6,286 nucleotides of DNA from JALOAF01 sp035446765 (GTDB lineage Bacteria; Patescibacteriota; Gracilibacteria; Absconditabacterales; Absconditicoccaceae). Shown one piece after another: positions 6,286-6,286 of this stretch (its first letter is position 1; each line of letters starts with the position of its first letter). The stretch covers positions 1-6,286 of the forward strand of contig DAOTFU010000040.1 in NCBI GenBank assembly GCA_035446765.1, written 5' to 3'. Made by a program: the position numbers and the translations under genes. A model generated the notes under the pieces. It worked only from the letters and a program-made list of their open reading frames with translations. It made no database searches and was not told the origin of the DNA.

Positions 6286-6286
6286 T

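Noticed and set aside
1..6286. TGA read as tryptophan (table 4)
   Set aside because: It would put Trp in invariant Gly positions, such as the PolA DG and GDK motifs and the M16 FKG, while conserved Trp positions use TGG.

Overview
The window comes from a low-GC bacterium that reads TGA as glycine (translation table 25). That points to the candidate phyla Gracilibacteria or Absconditabacteria (SR1). All five identifiable genes are interrupted by TGA under the standard code. Read with TGA = Gly they become full-length proteins, and several TGA codons fall on family-invariant glycines: the DG of the PolA exonuclease N-terminus, its GDK metal motif, the FKG after the M16 zinc motif, and the EGL of the M16 C-terminal domain. 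By hand count about 81 of 126 glycines are TGA. All complete genes stop with TAA, and I see no TGA used as a stop.

Layout, left to right. Positions 1-402 (minus) hold the N-terminal 134 residues of a PolA-type 5'-3' exonuclease, cut by the window edge. A 152-bp divergent spacer follows, with a large imperfect inverted repeat and a promoter-like sequence. Positions 555-947 (plus) encode TsaE, the ATPase of tRNA t6A synthesis. A strong hairpin at 973-1009 separates it from a convergent gene. Positions 1038-3338 (minus) encode a 766-residue secreted or surface protein with about five Ig-like beta-sandwich units, a Glu-rich hinge and a charged C-terminal domain. Positions 3493-4782 (minus) encode a 429-residue exported protein with S-layer-homology (SLH) repeats. 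Positions 4939-6162 (plus) encode a complete M16-family zinc peptidase. Positions 6169-6285 (minus) are the C-terminal 38 residues of an unidentified gene that runs off the right edge.

The central minus-strand block is the most distinctive part. Two adjacent genes for exported proteins each have a consensus sigma70-type promoter (TTGACA and TATAAT exact, 17- and 16-bp spacers). Each promoter lies about 27-30 nt upstream of an ATG with no Shine-Dalgarno sequence, and a Rho-independent terminator separates the two units. The large gene's promoter lies inside the longest possible reading frame, so the longer start at 3425 is rejected. By inference the two proteins belong to the cell surface: the SLH protein could bind the wall or S-layer and the Ig-repeat protein could project outward as an adhesin. 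In this lineage of episymbionts and predators that could mean host contact, but nothing in the sequence proves partner or target. The flanking genes (polA, tsaE, M16 peptidase) are ordinary housekeeping functions. I found no tRNA, rRNA, CRISPR array, transposase or phage gene.
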